From positions 91,782,414 to 91,846,413 of the forward strand of contig OX578138.1 in the NCBI GenBank assembly GCA_951213105.1: a stretch of DNA of 64,000 nt, in the 5' to 3' direction. A program made the position numbers and the translations under genes. The notes below the pieces were generated by a model that searched no databases, was not told where the DNA came from, and saw only the letters and a list, made by a program, of their open reading frames with translations. The DNA is from Amaurobius ferox (Eukaryota; Arthropoda; Arachnida; Araneae; Amaurobiidae). Shown one piece after another: positions 47,166 through 59,905 of this stretch (positions are counted from its first letter, which is position 1; every line of letters begins with the position of its first letter).

Positions 47166-47560
47166 AAACAAGAAAGATCAATCATGCATAAGCATTGATT
47201 ATGAAACACTTTCCAACTGAAATGTAATTTCATTTAAAAATTTCTAAAATGTGATTCATTCAGTGGTAATATCTTTTACATTATCACAGTACTACAGTAA
47301 TTTATTATACTTAAATATTTAAAACTGTAGCGAAATATAAATCATCTGATTCTTTATGCAAAATCAATGAATATTTCATTCATATAACTTGTATTCCAGA
47401 CTCCAGAGCTAAATAATTTTGTGTGAAAAAAATTCAGCAATTCTTATGTAATTCATCTTACAATCGCTTGAGATATTTGCATTCTGCGTATGTTAAAATT
47501 AGGCTTCCTTGAAGAAATAATAAAAGTTTAGGGATCATTTAAAATCACAACTATTGTAAT
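47166..47560 (+). mobile_element. Family A fragment (start)
   Basis: It begins 'aacaagaaagatcaatcatg' and follows family A for about 400 bp, then loses similarity. The (GACA)n end is absent. Confidence 0.72.
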
Positions 47561-47631
47561 TGCATAGGCACGGAATTTAGATACACAGATAATACACAGA
47601 TAATATATATGTGTATGTGTATGTACTCAAA

Positions 47632-48451
47632 GTATTGGAATCGTGCCGAAGATCGGAACTCGAATTTTCAAAGTATCTACACGTTTTGGGACTTCTAGAA
47701 CACGAAAAAACTACTCTTAGGAAGACGTCTGTGTGTGTAAGGGTGTATCTGTGTATGTTTCTGTATGTCTGTGTGGATATTACATCCACTCTAATTGAAA
47801 AACTAATGGACCGAATTTCATACAATTTGGTAGGTATGTTTTTTGTGGGAAATCCTGATGTTTATTAGATTATAGTACGATTCGTAATAAAAGAATCTGC
47901 CTTCTTTGCGAAATGGCCGCAGAAATTGCCTTTATCCACCCTAGCTAAAAACTAATGAACCAAATTTAACAAAATTTGGAGTATAATATTTCAATAACCT
48001 ACAAGTGATTTATATACCAAATTTAACAAAATTTTGTATATAAATCATTTGTAGGTTATTCTACTACGATTCGGGAAAAAGGAACGGGCTATTTTTGCGA
48101 AATGGCCAGCAAAAATCGTTATATATAAAAATAAAAGACTACGTGTGCTCAATTATATCAATTAAATTCCTATTTTATATGTGATTTTTGACAACAAAAA
48201 GAATAAGACTAACCCCATTACTCTAGGACTAGCAGTTCTTGAGATATTCTAGTTTTTTCGCGTTTTCGCTACGCCACCTTTGACAATAAGTCCAGCTATC
48301 AAATGAGAACCAAATTTCAGTTTAACGTGTAAATTCAATGTCATTTAAAATACTTATGTTGTGCAGATAAACTCAAATTATCATTGAATAAATAAAGAGA
48401 ACGAATATGAGTCTGCAGGGAAAGACATGTGCTGTCCACATCAGAATTTTT
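47632..48451 (+). mobile_element. Family B variant, copy 1
   Basis: It shares with 54303-55077 'aaagtattggaatc', 'aactaatggaccgaattt', 'gaaatggcc' and the terminal 'gtccacatcaga' then T run. This sub-branch has different interior sequence from the main family B. Confidence 0.68.
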
Positions 48452-48835
48452 AACAATATTACACCAATGATTTATAGAAGTGAACGGGGATTATTTTCAG
48501 GCCATTTCGAAAAAAATGTATGATCTATATTTAAAGATCCATCAAATTTTTGTCGAATAAAATGTTCAACAAATTTAAGCTGTGTACCAAATTTTAACTC
48601 TCTAGGACGTAGGAAAGTGCATTTAAAATGCCATCAATTAAATTTATCATGAGTTATATAAAATTTAAAAAAAATGAAAAATTGTTATCTACCAAATTTA
48701 TTTTAAAATATGAAGCCACTCCCATATGCAAAACGTTTAAACAAATGGAGATATATTTATTATATAATATCTCTCTCTTTTCTTTCTGGAAGATATCCCA
48801 AAGTCAGAATTTAATTGAATTTGTTTTTTTCCCTA

Positions 48836-49152
48836 TATTAAATAATTTTTTTAATTAAAAAACAACTTAACATATTTTACTGAATTTTTTTTTATATATT
48901 CTATGGGATAATGTGAATATTTTCTAAAAATTTCGAAGCAATTCGTGAATTTTAAATTTACTTAAAAAATGTTTGAAAAATTAGGTCCCATAGGGTTCAA
49001 TGTATTTCATTTTTTCAACCCGGGTTCAATAAAAAACTAATTGGGTGATATTATTTATTTATATTCCCATAGGTCCTACAGACCGTCTAAACAACATACT
49101 AAAATTTCATTTTGATAAACTCATTTTTACGGCAGTTATCGTGCTAACGGTC

Positions 49153-49199
<47 letters not shown>

Positions 49200-49245
49200 A
49201 TGAACAAAGTCATAAACACTTTTCAACTTTGTTGTAAAGTGTTAA
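48836..49245 (+). mobile_element. Family A fragment (end) with (GACA)n
   Basis: It matches 27340-27724: 'tttttcaacccgggttcaat', 'acggcagttatcgtgctaac', (GACA)n at about 49153-49197 and the terminal AACACTTTTCAAC hairpin. Confidence 0.8.
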
Positions 49246-49945
49246 TAAAAAAACGGCTATATTATAAAAAACATGCGGTTCCCATATGCTACATTAATAA
49301 GTTACACAAAGTTGCAGTTAGATTTCGACCTATTACGAATGGATGCAAAACGTATTCAACTGTTACAAATAGATTATTTCTTTAAATATTAAAGGAAGTT
49401 GTTGTCGAACTTAAAAACAAAAAAACGTACTTCACTGGCAATAGTTACGATGTCATTGATAAAATCAAAAATATACCGGACAGTTTGTATCATAGAAGTT
49501 ATCATATTAATGATTTGTTTAGCAATATAAAAGTTAATGACCTTTTTGAGATTATAATGGAATTGTATGAAAAATACGAATTACGGTCACAGATGACTAA
49601 AGATAAATGTAAGACTTTCGTTGAATCGGTTTTGCTTGAAACTATGCTTTATAATGGAAAATACTTTTATCAGTAACAACATGGAATATCAATGGGAGGT
49701 AATTGTTCTTCAATGTTGGCCGATATATATTTAAACAAGTTCGAAATTGTAATATATATTTTAAACGAGATTCAGTACATTAGATACGTCGACGATATTT
49801 TTTGGGATGCATTAGTCAAGATAACAATATCGATTTCAGCTTTTATCCTGATGGAATAATTTTGATAGAGACTCCTCATAACGAGGATGGGGGTTTACTT
49901 TTTTTAGATTTATGTATAAACAAGGATAATGATGGAAAAGCAACT
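49246..49945 (+). pseudogene. Penelope-like reverse transcriptase, broken
   Basis: Frames in order give INKLHKVAVRFRPITNG (the usual KxHK...RPI motif), then HRSYHINDLFSNIKVND, GKYFYQ, stop, HGISMGGNCSSMLADIYLNK, YIRYVDDIFW and GGLLFLDLCINKD. GISMGGNCSSLLAD-type and RYVDD blocks are characteristic of Penelope-like elements. Stops and frameshifts (49386, 49674, about 49800) make it inactive. No GIY-YIG endonuclease part is visible. It is cut at about 49945 by the DUF4817-type transposon and starts next to a family A end. Confidence 0.83.
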
Positions 49946-50386
49946 AGCCAGAAATGCCAATACAAAGGTCAGTCGCTTCTCCCTGTCGATGGTCAGCAAG
50001 TGGTGATTGTGACTAATTTTGTACGGGAAAAAAAGCACTATGTTTCTCAATACGTTCCGCACTGTGATGTAAGGAACACCCAAGTGTCGTGTCCCTCCAC
50101 CAGCACTACTACAGCCTATAACGTTAGCCATTGATTGTTCAACAATAGCGGTAGCAACATCGTCAACGACATCTGAACGAGTCGATTTGCGTCCTCGACC
50201 CGGCTGAACTTCCAGATGTCCAGTTTTCTCGAATCGAGCGATCATTCTCCTGAGAGCTTGTGGAAGTAATGGTCCTTTGCGCAAATTCTTAAGTCGACGA
50301 AACTCTCGAAGTGCAGCTGCAGCATGTCTTTTGTTTTCATAAAACAGCTTCACAAGCAAAGCGCGTTCTGGCAGTGTGACAGCCAT
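49946..50386 (-). pseudogene. Transposase with DUF4817-type N-terminal domain, truncated
   Basis: It begins MAVTLPERALLVKLFYENKR and continues through AAALREFRRLKNLRKGP and PGRGRKSTRSDVVDDVATAI to LGVPYITVRNVLRNIVLFFP and REKRLTFVLAFLA. This is the helix-turn-helix DNA-binding half. The DDE catalytic half is absent. The frame has no stop over about 147 residues, so it is fairly young. Closely similar proteins are abundant in spiders, from what I know of the family. Confidence 0.85.
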
Positions 50387-50796
50387 CGTTGATAAGAATG
50401 AAAATTTCCCTGTTTTATCCCCTTTTATGCTCAGACTATAGCAGCCGCAAACCAAGGGTTTATGCAAATTTTTGTGCTTACAGTGCAAAATTGCAGTTAC
50501 AACAACAGTTTAAGTTTCTTCACTTTTTTATCTTCTTTTATTTCCTATCAGCAAAAGAAATTAAAAAGGAAGAATTCCATATCACATGTGTTTGTTTTTT
50601 TGTGATTATTTTGTGTCTTTTCAGCATATTTTTTTGTTGTACAGCGCAACCTATCGGTGTATCTGTGACTGTTTTTTTTCGCGTAATCCCTTTCCCCATG
50701 TCTAGAATAGGATGTTCAAAAATTTTGGAGCTTTTACACTGAGTAGTTCGATGTATAGAGAGCTCAGAGTAGGGGTGTTTTAATTCTGACCACCCG
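49946..50796 (-). mobile_element. DUF4817-type DNA transposon, 3'-truncated
   Basis: The minus-strand 5' end is TACCGGGTGGTCAGAATTAA at the (TA) edge near 50796, a terminal inverted repeat type followed by a leader and the transposase start. The other end is missing, because the frame runs into Penelope sequence near 49946. TA-rich sequence at the outer edge fits a TA target. Confidence 0.78.
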
Positions 50797-50809
50797 GTAT
50801 ATATATATA

Positions 50810-51000
50810 AACATATACATAAACTAAATTTAAAAATGATTTAAGAGTTAAAATAATTTAAATATAATTTATTATGCATGTATCAATCATGAGTTAGTTT
50901 AACAATACAATAAAGAACTGTAGCTCTCTATTGTAAATAACATATTTCCTCTAAATATTCAACCAAAATCTTTAATGTTTCCCTAGTATACGCATAACTG
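50810..51000. repeat. Direct duplication flanking the TA array, left copy
   Basis: It matches 51187-51381 closely ('aaatgatttaagagttaaa', 'gtatcaatcatgag', 'tgtttccctagtatacgca'). The right copy has an extra 'tgacctcacctgc'. Confidence 0.9.
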
Positions 51001-51012
51001 TATACGCATAAA

Positions 51013-51381
<369 letters not shown>

Positions 51382-52589
51382 TTTTCAAATGTTGGGGAGC
51401 TTCAACGCTCATTTTTCCATTCACTTGAAGCCCTACATTAAAGTCTTTATATTTACCAAAAATTTAATCACACTCTCGCACAAAAACATTCATTCTCCGG
51501 CTAGAACATTTTTTTTCTGAAGCATACTTGCCATTGCTGAACCTGTAACAACGTTCATTAAATTGTCGCTTGCATTTAATAAAAATAAGTAGTGTTGAGT
51601 ACTCCAGTAAGAGAAATCATGCATACCGTTGGCATTATCTTGTTTTGCCATTAACTTTCCATGGCCTATCCTCATTAAATATTCACTTCATTTTGAGAGA
51701 CAAAGAAGAAGGGGGAAAGATTCGAGCTCGCCTACATGGTGGATGAGCTCATTTTTCATTTACCCTATTTATACATTAGGGACGAACAAGGGAGTTAAAT
51801 TATGTTTCTCATTTAGAGTAGGGAAATCAGAGACACAAAGTACGTAATAAGTAAAAGCAAATTATATGTCAAATGCAAACATCAGTATGAATGTAATAAC
51901 ACTACAATACTGGGTTTAATTACCAATGCAGTGAAGACAATATTTTTGATACTGTTCTTTTATTTCTATGCAAATAAATAAAATGTGGAATTACTTAATA
52001 TTTCTTTATGTCCCATAGAAAGGGGGAGGATGAACAGGGCACATTATTATGTCGCTATTTTGTCTCTATTGTTAAAGACTTTAAATTCCACTCTTTTGAA
52101 AGTGATATATATTTTAATTTTATCACAAATATACCTTTTATACGTTTAACTAATATATGTCGTACAGCATGTGCGTCTACTTAATATCTGTATTATTATT
52201 GATTAATATTTCAATGTTTTAACATGTATATTTATATTTCAACATCCAGCTTGCTTCATAAAGGATAGATACACTTCGGTGACCAAATTATTGTTTCAGA
52301 TTACAAGTTGTCACACTATCACTCATCTTAAGTGATTATCACTCATCTTAAGGGATCACAGATTAAAATGATCTGGGAAAAGTAAACATTTGAACTAAGG
52401 TCTGAATTATGTACAAAATGTGTTTCCGGATCATTGTTTTCAGTACAACATAGCAAATTCGGAATTTTGTGAAAAAATAGTAAAAATGCCTTCTTTTTGC
52501 TATATGATATTTCTAATTTTAAAGGCAATTTTATTGGTTCAAAATTAAAGGCAAAATTATAATTTTATTGACAATTGGAATAAACACAG
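51382..52589. other. Unassigned stretch
   Basis: No recognisable gene or element. Confidence 0.4.
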
Positions 52590-52669
52590 TCAGTTTAGTC
52601 CTGGTAGTTCAATACTTTAAATGCCACTGTTTAGAAAATAAATAGGTCGTGTCAGGTCGTGCTTACTGT

Positions 52670-52717
<48 letters not shown>

Positions 52718-53215
52718 CATAGAAACAAAATTCTCATTTACCGAGCTTGCCGTTAGTATGAATGTGGTCGTTCGATACTTTAAGTGAGGTCGTTCTCATT
52801 GTTCAGAAAATAAATATTTTTATATTTGGATATATAGAAATCAATTTTTCACTTACAGAGCCTACAGTTAGTTTACTTTAGTTAGTATGTACTTACCAGT
52901 GTTAACTTTTCTGAAATTTATTTCTGAAAATCTCTTTATTTCTACCCTAGTTAGATTTTAAGGAGATTAAAATTAAGATGATAAACTCTGAAAGGTACAT
53001 ACTAACCTCCCTCACAGCTGGATTTGCATCATGATTCTATCCATTAAACATTATATACACTTAAACAAATTTCTCATTTACAGAGTCTGCTATTAGTATG
53101 AACGCGGCCACTCAATACTTTAAATGAGATCTTTTTCACTGTGTAAAAAATAAATATTTTTATATTTGGATAAATAGAAATCAATTTTTTACTAACAGAG
53201 CCTGCCATTCATATG
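52590..53215. repeat. Diverged direct repeat, about 340-bp spacing
   Basis: 'aatatttttatatttggata', 'tagaaatcaatttttcac' and the 'gagtctgc/gagcctac' segment recur at 52720-52875 and 53065-53215. A shorter partial copy lies near 52590-52640. A (TA)n run lies at 52673-52711. Confidence 0.75.
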
Positions 53216-53376
53216 AATGTGATCATTGCATCTTTTTACAGCTTGAGCTCATTTTATATGAAATTTGGTGCCAATGCAAAATTTTTTGATTTCCACAGGA
53301 TCCCACAAATTTCTTGTACTCAACAGCTCTTATGTCATTATAGCTATTCCATGCTGATGGGCATAGAAAAGGTGAT

Positions 53377-53634
53377 GTTGTTGTTGAGACCCAGACCGTC
53401 TGACCTATCAGAAAGGTGTAAGGTAACCGTTTGATCTGCCGGGAAGTGCCACCCAATTTAGACCGTAACCCAGTGGGGCAGACATCCACAGGGACTGTAG
53501 CCTTAATCCCCTACTACCAACCTCTCGAAAGGACTTACGGACCCACATGTTTAACATAATCATACTCCGCATGAACACGGCGCCAGCTGTGGCAGCGTGC
53601 TAATCCAGCGCGAAAACCACCGGGCTACCGCGCC
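53377..53634 (-). mobile_element. tRNA-derived SINE, B box lost
   Basis: It is collinear with 18871-19155 ('tgccacccaatttagaccg', 'cccacatgtttaaca', 'ctccgcatgaacacggcg') but the head is shortened and the B box missing. The hairpin end is present with a damaged stem. The tail is CAACAACA. It is probably not transcribable by pol III. Confidence 0.88.
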
Positions 53635-54302
53635 CGAAATGTGCCAACAGCACGCGGCGTAGAAAAAGTGTGGAATCTGTCTAGAGATACTGTTATCTGC
53701 AATTGGAGGTTACAGCCAATAATTAATTTCATCAATTGTTGTAAAAATAAAGCACTAAATATCAATTCATCTGAAACTATCGGAATTAAATGTGCCAGTT
53801 TCAGGTGAAAAAAATATCTTCAGGTTAAAAAATATGTTTTTTTATCAAACATATTTTATTTCAAATGATGCTTGACAATTGAAGTAATACATTCTTTGTT
53901 GAAACGATTAAAATTAAAACGGATATCTTTCTGTTTCACCATTCAAACCAATTAATCGTTTACTATTAACCGAATTTGATAGAAATCGGTAAACTCTTTG
54001 AAGCAGAATTTTTATTAAAGACTATTTTTATACCTTTTGTTATTTTCTAATTATTTAGATGTAAATAACAAAAAAGTCGTAATTACAATTTGGAATATGT
54101 TGAATTTTAAAATATAAGCAGGCCCATGTCCCAATCTGCTTTAACGAAAAGGTGGTATGAGACAAAAACGTTCCATTCTGCTTCAATTAGATTTGATGGC
54201 GAGGGGAAGAAAAATTAAAAAATTGCAACAGTTATAACTAAACCAATAAACTATTCAGTACGTACTATATTTGGCTACATCATACATATTGAAGCAATTT
54301 TT
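53635..54302. other. Unassigned AT-rich stretch
   Basis: No recognisable feature. Confidence 0.4.
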
Positions 54303-55077
54303 ACTTTCCCTGCAATACATGGTAATGTATAAGGAAAGTATTGGAATCATGCCGAAAATCGCAACTTGAGTTTTCGACGGATCTACAAATTTCGAGACCT
54401 CCAGAATACGAAAACTATATTTTAGCGTGATGTCTGCGTGTGTGTCTGTCTGTGTGTCCGTGTTTCTGTCTGTCTGTGCAATGAATGTATTCACTCTAAC
54501 TCAAAAACTAATGAGCCGAATTTCATAAAATTTAGTAGATAAGTCACTTGGATGTGGCCCTGGCGCTGATTAGTTTTTAGTACGATTCGGGATAAAGGAA
54601 CCCGCCTTTTTTTTCGAAATGGCCTGCAAAAATTGCCTTTATCCACGCTAGCTAAAAAACTAATGGACCGAATTTCACAAAATTCGATAGATGTGTCGCT
54701 TGTGGGTCACCCTGGTGCTGATTTGATTTTGGCACGATTCGGAAAAATATAACCTGCCTTTTTTTTACAAAATGTCCCGCAAAAATCGTCAAAATCTAAA
54801 ATAAAAAACTACGTTTTCTCAAATATATCCATTAAATGCTTGTTTTATACGTAATTTTTAACGGAGAAAGGAATAAGACCAACCCTATTACACTAGGACT
54901 AGGCGTTCTCGAGATATTTTAGTTGTTTCGTATTTTCTCTACGCCACCTTTGAAAATAAGTCCAGTTACCAAATGAGAGCGAAAATTGAATTAAAAGAGT
55001 ATTATATTTAATTAAAATAAAGATAACGCAGATATAAGTCTGCAGGGAAAATCATGCGCTGCCCACTTCAGATTTTT
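54303..55077 (+). mobile_element. Family B variant, copy 2
   Basis: It starts ACTTTCCCTGCAATACATGG with its inverted partner ATGTATAAGGAAAGT. It contains a short TG/GTCT run and ends 'gcgctgcccacttcagattt'. It has two tandem copies of an 'aactaatg(a/g)accgaattt' segment of about 130 bp. Confidence 0.75.
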
Positions 55078-55435
55078 ATATTTTGTTAGACAAAAATGCC
55101 AGTTATACATTGTGCAAAAGTATTCCTGCAATTATTCATTTCTTTGTACTAGCAGATTTGTATCTTTTTCACTAACTCATGTTTATCTTAATCAACAGGA
55201 TCTAAACAAAATCTTTTGAAATGATTATTTATTTGCCAAATCTTGAACGATCCATAAAGATTCATATCTTGCAGTCCGTTATTGCTTTTCATTATCGTAT
55301 GCAAATTTCGTCTAATATCAATAATATGTTATCAATGCAATTAGATTTAATTTCAAAATGTCATCAATACCTTTGCAATCTTTCAAATTTGGTGAAATAT
55401 TCTATCCCGTGATAAAGCATATACCTTGATATACA

Positions 55436-56158
55436 TATAAGGTGTCCCAAAAAGATCTAGACGCATCTTAGGCAAATTCGGTCAAACAGATATTTTTTTT
55501 ATTTTTAATGCAACAAGATCATTAAAAAATCGCATACCTGTATCTTTAAAATCAACTGCATTATGATAAAGGAAAAAAATTGACTTATGCCGTATTTCCG
55601 TACCATGTGAAAGGCTGTTTCATCAGTGAAAATAGGGATCATAAACAAATTGACAATGGAAATTGTTTAGATCTAAAATACGTTAATATGTGTCAAACTT
55701 TTTTTATCACAAATGCATCTAAATAAAGCATTACACAGACAGATATCGTATAAAGCAGTGATACTCACTACGCGGTTAGGTATCCTATGTATTATCATCC
55801 AGTTTTATAATTTTTATGATATGTCACACATTTAGATTTCTAATTTGATATATGGTCACTATTCACACTGTTCAATTTTCAATTAAATATAACTCGCTCA
55901 AATTTAAAGATACAGACATACGTTTTTTTAATGATCTTGTTTCATTAAAAATAAAAAAAATGCTGATTGACCAAATTTGTCTAAGGGTTTCGTATAAAAA
56001 TTAAAAAAGTATAACTTTTTGAAAATGAATGGGTGGACTATTTCATTAACGTAGTCTTGTCCCCTACCTTACTTTCAATATTTTTGCAATTCAATTTGCC
56101 CACTTATCTCCAACAGGTAAAGAATTAAAGCGCGTTTCAAACTTTTTTGAACACCCTG
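55436..56158. mobile_element. Short mariner-type element (MITE)
   Basis: The ends AAGGTGTCCCAAAAAGATC and (inverted) CAGGGTGTTCAAAAAAG are imperfect inverted repeats. Blocks 'aatgcaacaagatcattaaaa' and its inverse lie inside. It shares sequence with 23688-23924 and 36342-36625. There is no transposase, so it is likely a deletion derivative. Confidence 0.75.
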
Positions 56159-56675
56159 ATTACCTTAACTCCAGATGTTTCAAAAACTTCACCTTTCTGT
56201 TGAAGATATACATTTGTTTGTGGAACAAAGGTTGCTTCAACTAAACAATTAAAATTCGACACTTCCCAAGATATGTTTTCTTCTGTAGATCTTGCAGGGA
56301 GTTCCTTTACATTACCAATACAGCTATAATGCCAGCATCTAGTGAAATGGCAGGATGTATTTTATTTCACCAATGAACCTTCTTTTCTGTTTTCCTTAAT
56401 TTATGTCTATGTACCGTTGACTTGTTAGTCTTCTTCAGCCAGCCATATGTACATATGTTTCTTATTTATATATGTTTATTATAGTTCACTTTCAGCAGAA
56501 TTTCATTTCAGACTTCAACTTTTTTTATGTTGAATTATTGACGTTTACACGTTCTTCATTTTAAATGACATTTATTTTTGCGATGTCAATAACGACGACA
56601 GATTTCTCACTTTCGTTTATAAAATATTCTATTCATCTAAAAAGGCTGTATCTTCCTCATCTAAATTTTTACAAC
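56159..56675. other. Unassigned stretch
   Basis: No recognisable feature. Confidence 0.4.
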
Positions 56676-56681
56676 CACTAC

Positions 56682-56695
56682 CACTGTAAAGAACC
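56682..56695. repeat. 14-bp target duplication, left copy
   Basis: ACTGTAAAGAACCT is repeated exactly at 56755-56768. Confidence 0.92.
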
Positions 56696-56754
56696 TGCCG
56701 GCCGTCCAAATGGTTGCTCGAGTTCTTAGGATGACTCGGACGGCCTGGGTCTTC
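56696..56754 (+). mobile_element. Solo hairpin retroposon, 59 bp
   Basis: It reads GCCGGCCGTCC ... GGACGGCCTGGGTCTTCA. The outer stem GGCCGTCC/GGACGGCC is perfect, and an inner CGAGT/ACTCG stem follows. Perfect 14-bp duplications flank it. The two related SINE copies at 43255 and 58060 lack it, so they show the empty site. Confidence 0.9.
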
Positions 56755-56768
56755 AACTGTAAAGAACC
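56755..56768. repeat. 14-bp target duplication, right copy
   Basis: It is identical to 56682-56695. Confidence 0.92.
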
Positions 56769-56940
56769 TTTCTGTTCCAACCGGGAATCGAAACCTGGAT
56801 CTTCGAACTGGCCAGCCGATTTTCAACCGTGAGCTGAGACGAAATTGCAAGCTCTTATCGTCGAAGTGGACTTTGCATTTTCCCCCACGAATGTCAGTTT
56901 AGCGGGCAACTGATAATTTGGCTGATCACCACCTGCTATT

Positions 56941-57895
56941 ACTTTCCTTATATACATAATGTATAAGGAAAGTGTTGTGACAGGGTCGAAAATTCCAATT
57001 CGAGTTTTCGACGGGAGAGCAGGTTTGAAGCATCCCTGATCACGAATCAAACATTTTTGAAACGATGTCTGTATGTGTGTGTGTGTGTGTGTGAAAGTGT
57101 GTGTGTGTGTGAAAGTGTGTGTGTGTGAAAGTGTGTGTGTGTGTGTGTGTGTGTGAAAGTGTGTGTGTGTGTGTGTGTGTGTGAGAGTGAGAGAGAGAGA
57201 CTGTGGAAACGAAATCTCACGAACGAATGCAGCGATTCGAATGAAATTTGGTACAAAAATTACAATCTGCGAATACTGGAAGCCTATTGTTTTTAAACGC
57301 AATCGGATGTCCAGAACACCCCTAAATTTTTGAATGAAATTTTGAAAAAATCATCAAAAAATCAAAACTTTCAGTAAAGTAACCCAATAGATATTTCTTA
57401 TGGTATTTGTCCGTAGAAAACGATGGACATATACTTTAGAAAGATAGCATGAACCGTTCTCGAGATTTGCACATTTTTCAAATAAATTTATCAAAAAGTC
57501 CCATAATTAAAAATATATATATCAACTGTTGAGAAACATATTCACTTTTCATATGTAATAGCTAGCAATAAATTTGGAGACATCATTCGCGAGGATCTAG
57601 CTCGTTCCATTCATGAGAAAAGATACCTTGAGTAATACTTTTGCATTTGAACGCAAATAGTTATTTATCTGCTATAAGAATAACTTATTTCTCAAACCAA
57701 ATTAACGAAAATCTTATCAAATGGACAAAAATAACGCTAAATCAATGAAAATGACGACTAATTGACGAAAATTCAATATCTTGGGAATAATATAAGTATC
57801 TGCCATAAGAATAACGTATTTTTTTGCTGTAAAAGTAGTAAATTCATTGCATTATATAAGGAAAGTCATGTGCTGCCCACATTGGATTTTTTTTT
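56941..57895 (+). mobile_element. Family B element with (TG)n
   Basis: It starts ACTTTCCTTATATACATAAT and its inverted partner. It has a TG run at 57070-57183 interrupted by 'gaaagtg', and ends AGGAAAGTCATGTGCTGCCC then a T run. It is collinear with 2208-3333. Confidence 0.85.
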
Positions 57896-58059
57896 ACCTC
57901 TGGATAGCCTCCTTCTATTACTATTTTACCCAGGTCAGTATCCTGCGTGGACATTATCCTCTAAATTTGAAATGGGAGGTAAATCTTACAGAGTCCACTG
58001 CATCCGTACTAACTGTACTAGGGTCACTTTGAGACCTCCAACATCTTTGCACTAATCTA

Positions 58060-58215
58060 CAGTGATTTATTCGGTCGCCATTGTAAAAAACCTTGCGTCC
58101 CCAACCGGGAATCGAACCTTGTATCTCCGAACTGACCGGCCGACACTCATCCGATGAACAACTGGAATGATATTGTGAGCTCTCATCGAAGTGGACTCTG
58201 TATCACTAGTAAACG
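58060..58215 (-). mobile_element. Second SINE family copy, empty site
   Basis: It has a B box (AGGTTCGATTCCCGG) on the minus strand. 'cattgtaaaaaaccttgcg' corresponds to the position occupied by the hairpin at 56682. 'gtggactctgtat' closes the head, as at 43595 and 56866. Confidence 0.78.
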
Positions 58216-59847
58216 ACTATGCATTAATATGATTTTGTATCAGGTCTAACTTCTCTGAACTGCAATTTTTATAGCAGGCATATTGTGTTATTCGCAGCCT
58301 CACAGCCAATATAATAAATTGTCAATACTACCACCGTCATGGATTTATCTAGTGAACTTCATCTAATATACATCTTCCAGTGTACATCTTCTAGTGTACA
58401 TATGACCATGTGACAAACATTGTCAATTGTTCTTTGAAGAGATATCCTGCATCAGGATTTTAACATTGTTCTATATGAGAATCATACCGTGTCTTTCCAC
58501 TTCACTGGTATACATAAAAGATACACGCTTTTTGTACACAATTATTATCGAAAAATGTTGGGACATATGTATTACTTTACTATATGATATACCATTACTA
58601 CATATGTACACAAAATATATATATTTCTTTCTTTCGAAGGAATCGCGCTTATTGGATGCAAGGAAAATAATAAATGATTTAAAAATATCTTCACAAAGCT
58701 AATTTGGTCGAAATTAACATTTTTTTAATTGTGCGACAAAAAATTTTCAAATTACCATTTTCGGAATAAGAATTTAAAATATAAATATTTTTCCAAAAAT
58801 AATAAAAACATTGTGTGTAATTATTAAACTCTTTTTATAAGTAATATTGGCATAGAATCGTTCAAAAATTAATACTAAAACCGACTTAAGAAATGGACAT
58901 CGGTGTCAGATCTGCGTCAGAGGGTGAATTGTTGAGAAAGATATTCTGTAAAAAGGCAGATTTTTGTTCCTGTGCACACACATGAAATATAAATAAAAAC
59001 GAGTTTAGAGTGTTTGGGTGTACATAAAATTTTAAATTATTTAAAAGCCTGAAAACCAAATATTTGAACCTAGCATATTAAAATATTTTTAAAGTGGATT
59101 AAAATGGTTATATGCCATATTATGTATGCACTAAAATATTTTTCTTTAAATGCCTACATGCACAATATCCCACATTTAGCGCTAAGAGAATTAAAATTTA
59201 ATTAATCACCAGGGTTTTAGTCAATCTAACTACTTTCAACTTGAAATTATGAAATTGTTTAGAAGCTTAACTTTTCTTGTAAGTTTTAATATGCCAATTA
59301 TTTTTTAGTTTGAACAGTTTAAACATGGAAACTCTGCTTTTGCTTCTTAATCTGTACTAATAACGGTTTCAAGTTAATCTGGCAAGTTTAGGAATTTTGT
59401 TTTTGTTTTCATTAAACTTAAGAAATTTTGAGAAAATTTCATTGCAATTCTGAACATTTTAATAACCTTATAATATTGAAGAAGTTTTATCCACAATTGA
59501 TAATTAAATAATTCCCATGCCTTCATTTATTCTGAACTTTTTTTATTATTATTAAAATACAGTTTTAGAGAATTTGATTTGTATAATTACAGCATTAAAG
59601 CTGGCATATGTCGCAGTGAAAAATGGTCATTGCATTTTATAATTTTAATTCAAACCCTATACAGGTTCAGCAAATTCATTTCCTGTAAATAAACAAACAA
59701 GTTACATTTCACTTTATAGCTTTAGTATTTCGATTCAAATACTTTAATGGGCTGTGAAATTACTATATTTTTTGGGTTTCATTTCGTTCTTTTATAATAA
59801 AGAATGAGGAGTAATTGTAAAATAAATAACTATTAGCAGTAGAAAAT

Positions 59848-59852
<5 letters not shown>
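58216..59852. other. Unassigned AT-rich stretch
   Basis: No recognisable gene or element. Confidence 0.4.

Positions 59853-59897
<45 letters not shown>
59853..59897. repeat. (TA)n microsatellite
   Basis: A TA run at the left edge of the Tc1 element. Confidence 0.97.
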
Positions 59898-59899
<2 letters not shown>

Positions 59900-59905
59900 T
59901 ATATA

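Larger units (their letters stand above)
56676..56890 (-). mobile_element. Second SINE family copy carrying a solo hairpin
   Basis: It has B-box-like GTTTCGATTCCCGG on the minus strand and the shared head 'attgcaagctcttatcg'. It is related to 43255 and 58060. The site 'ctgtaaagaacct' is interrupted by the hairpin at 56696-56754. Confidence 0.78.
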
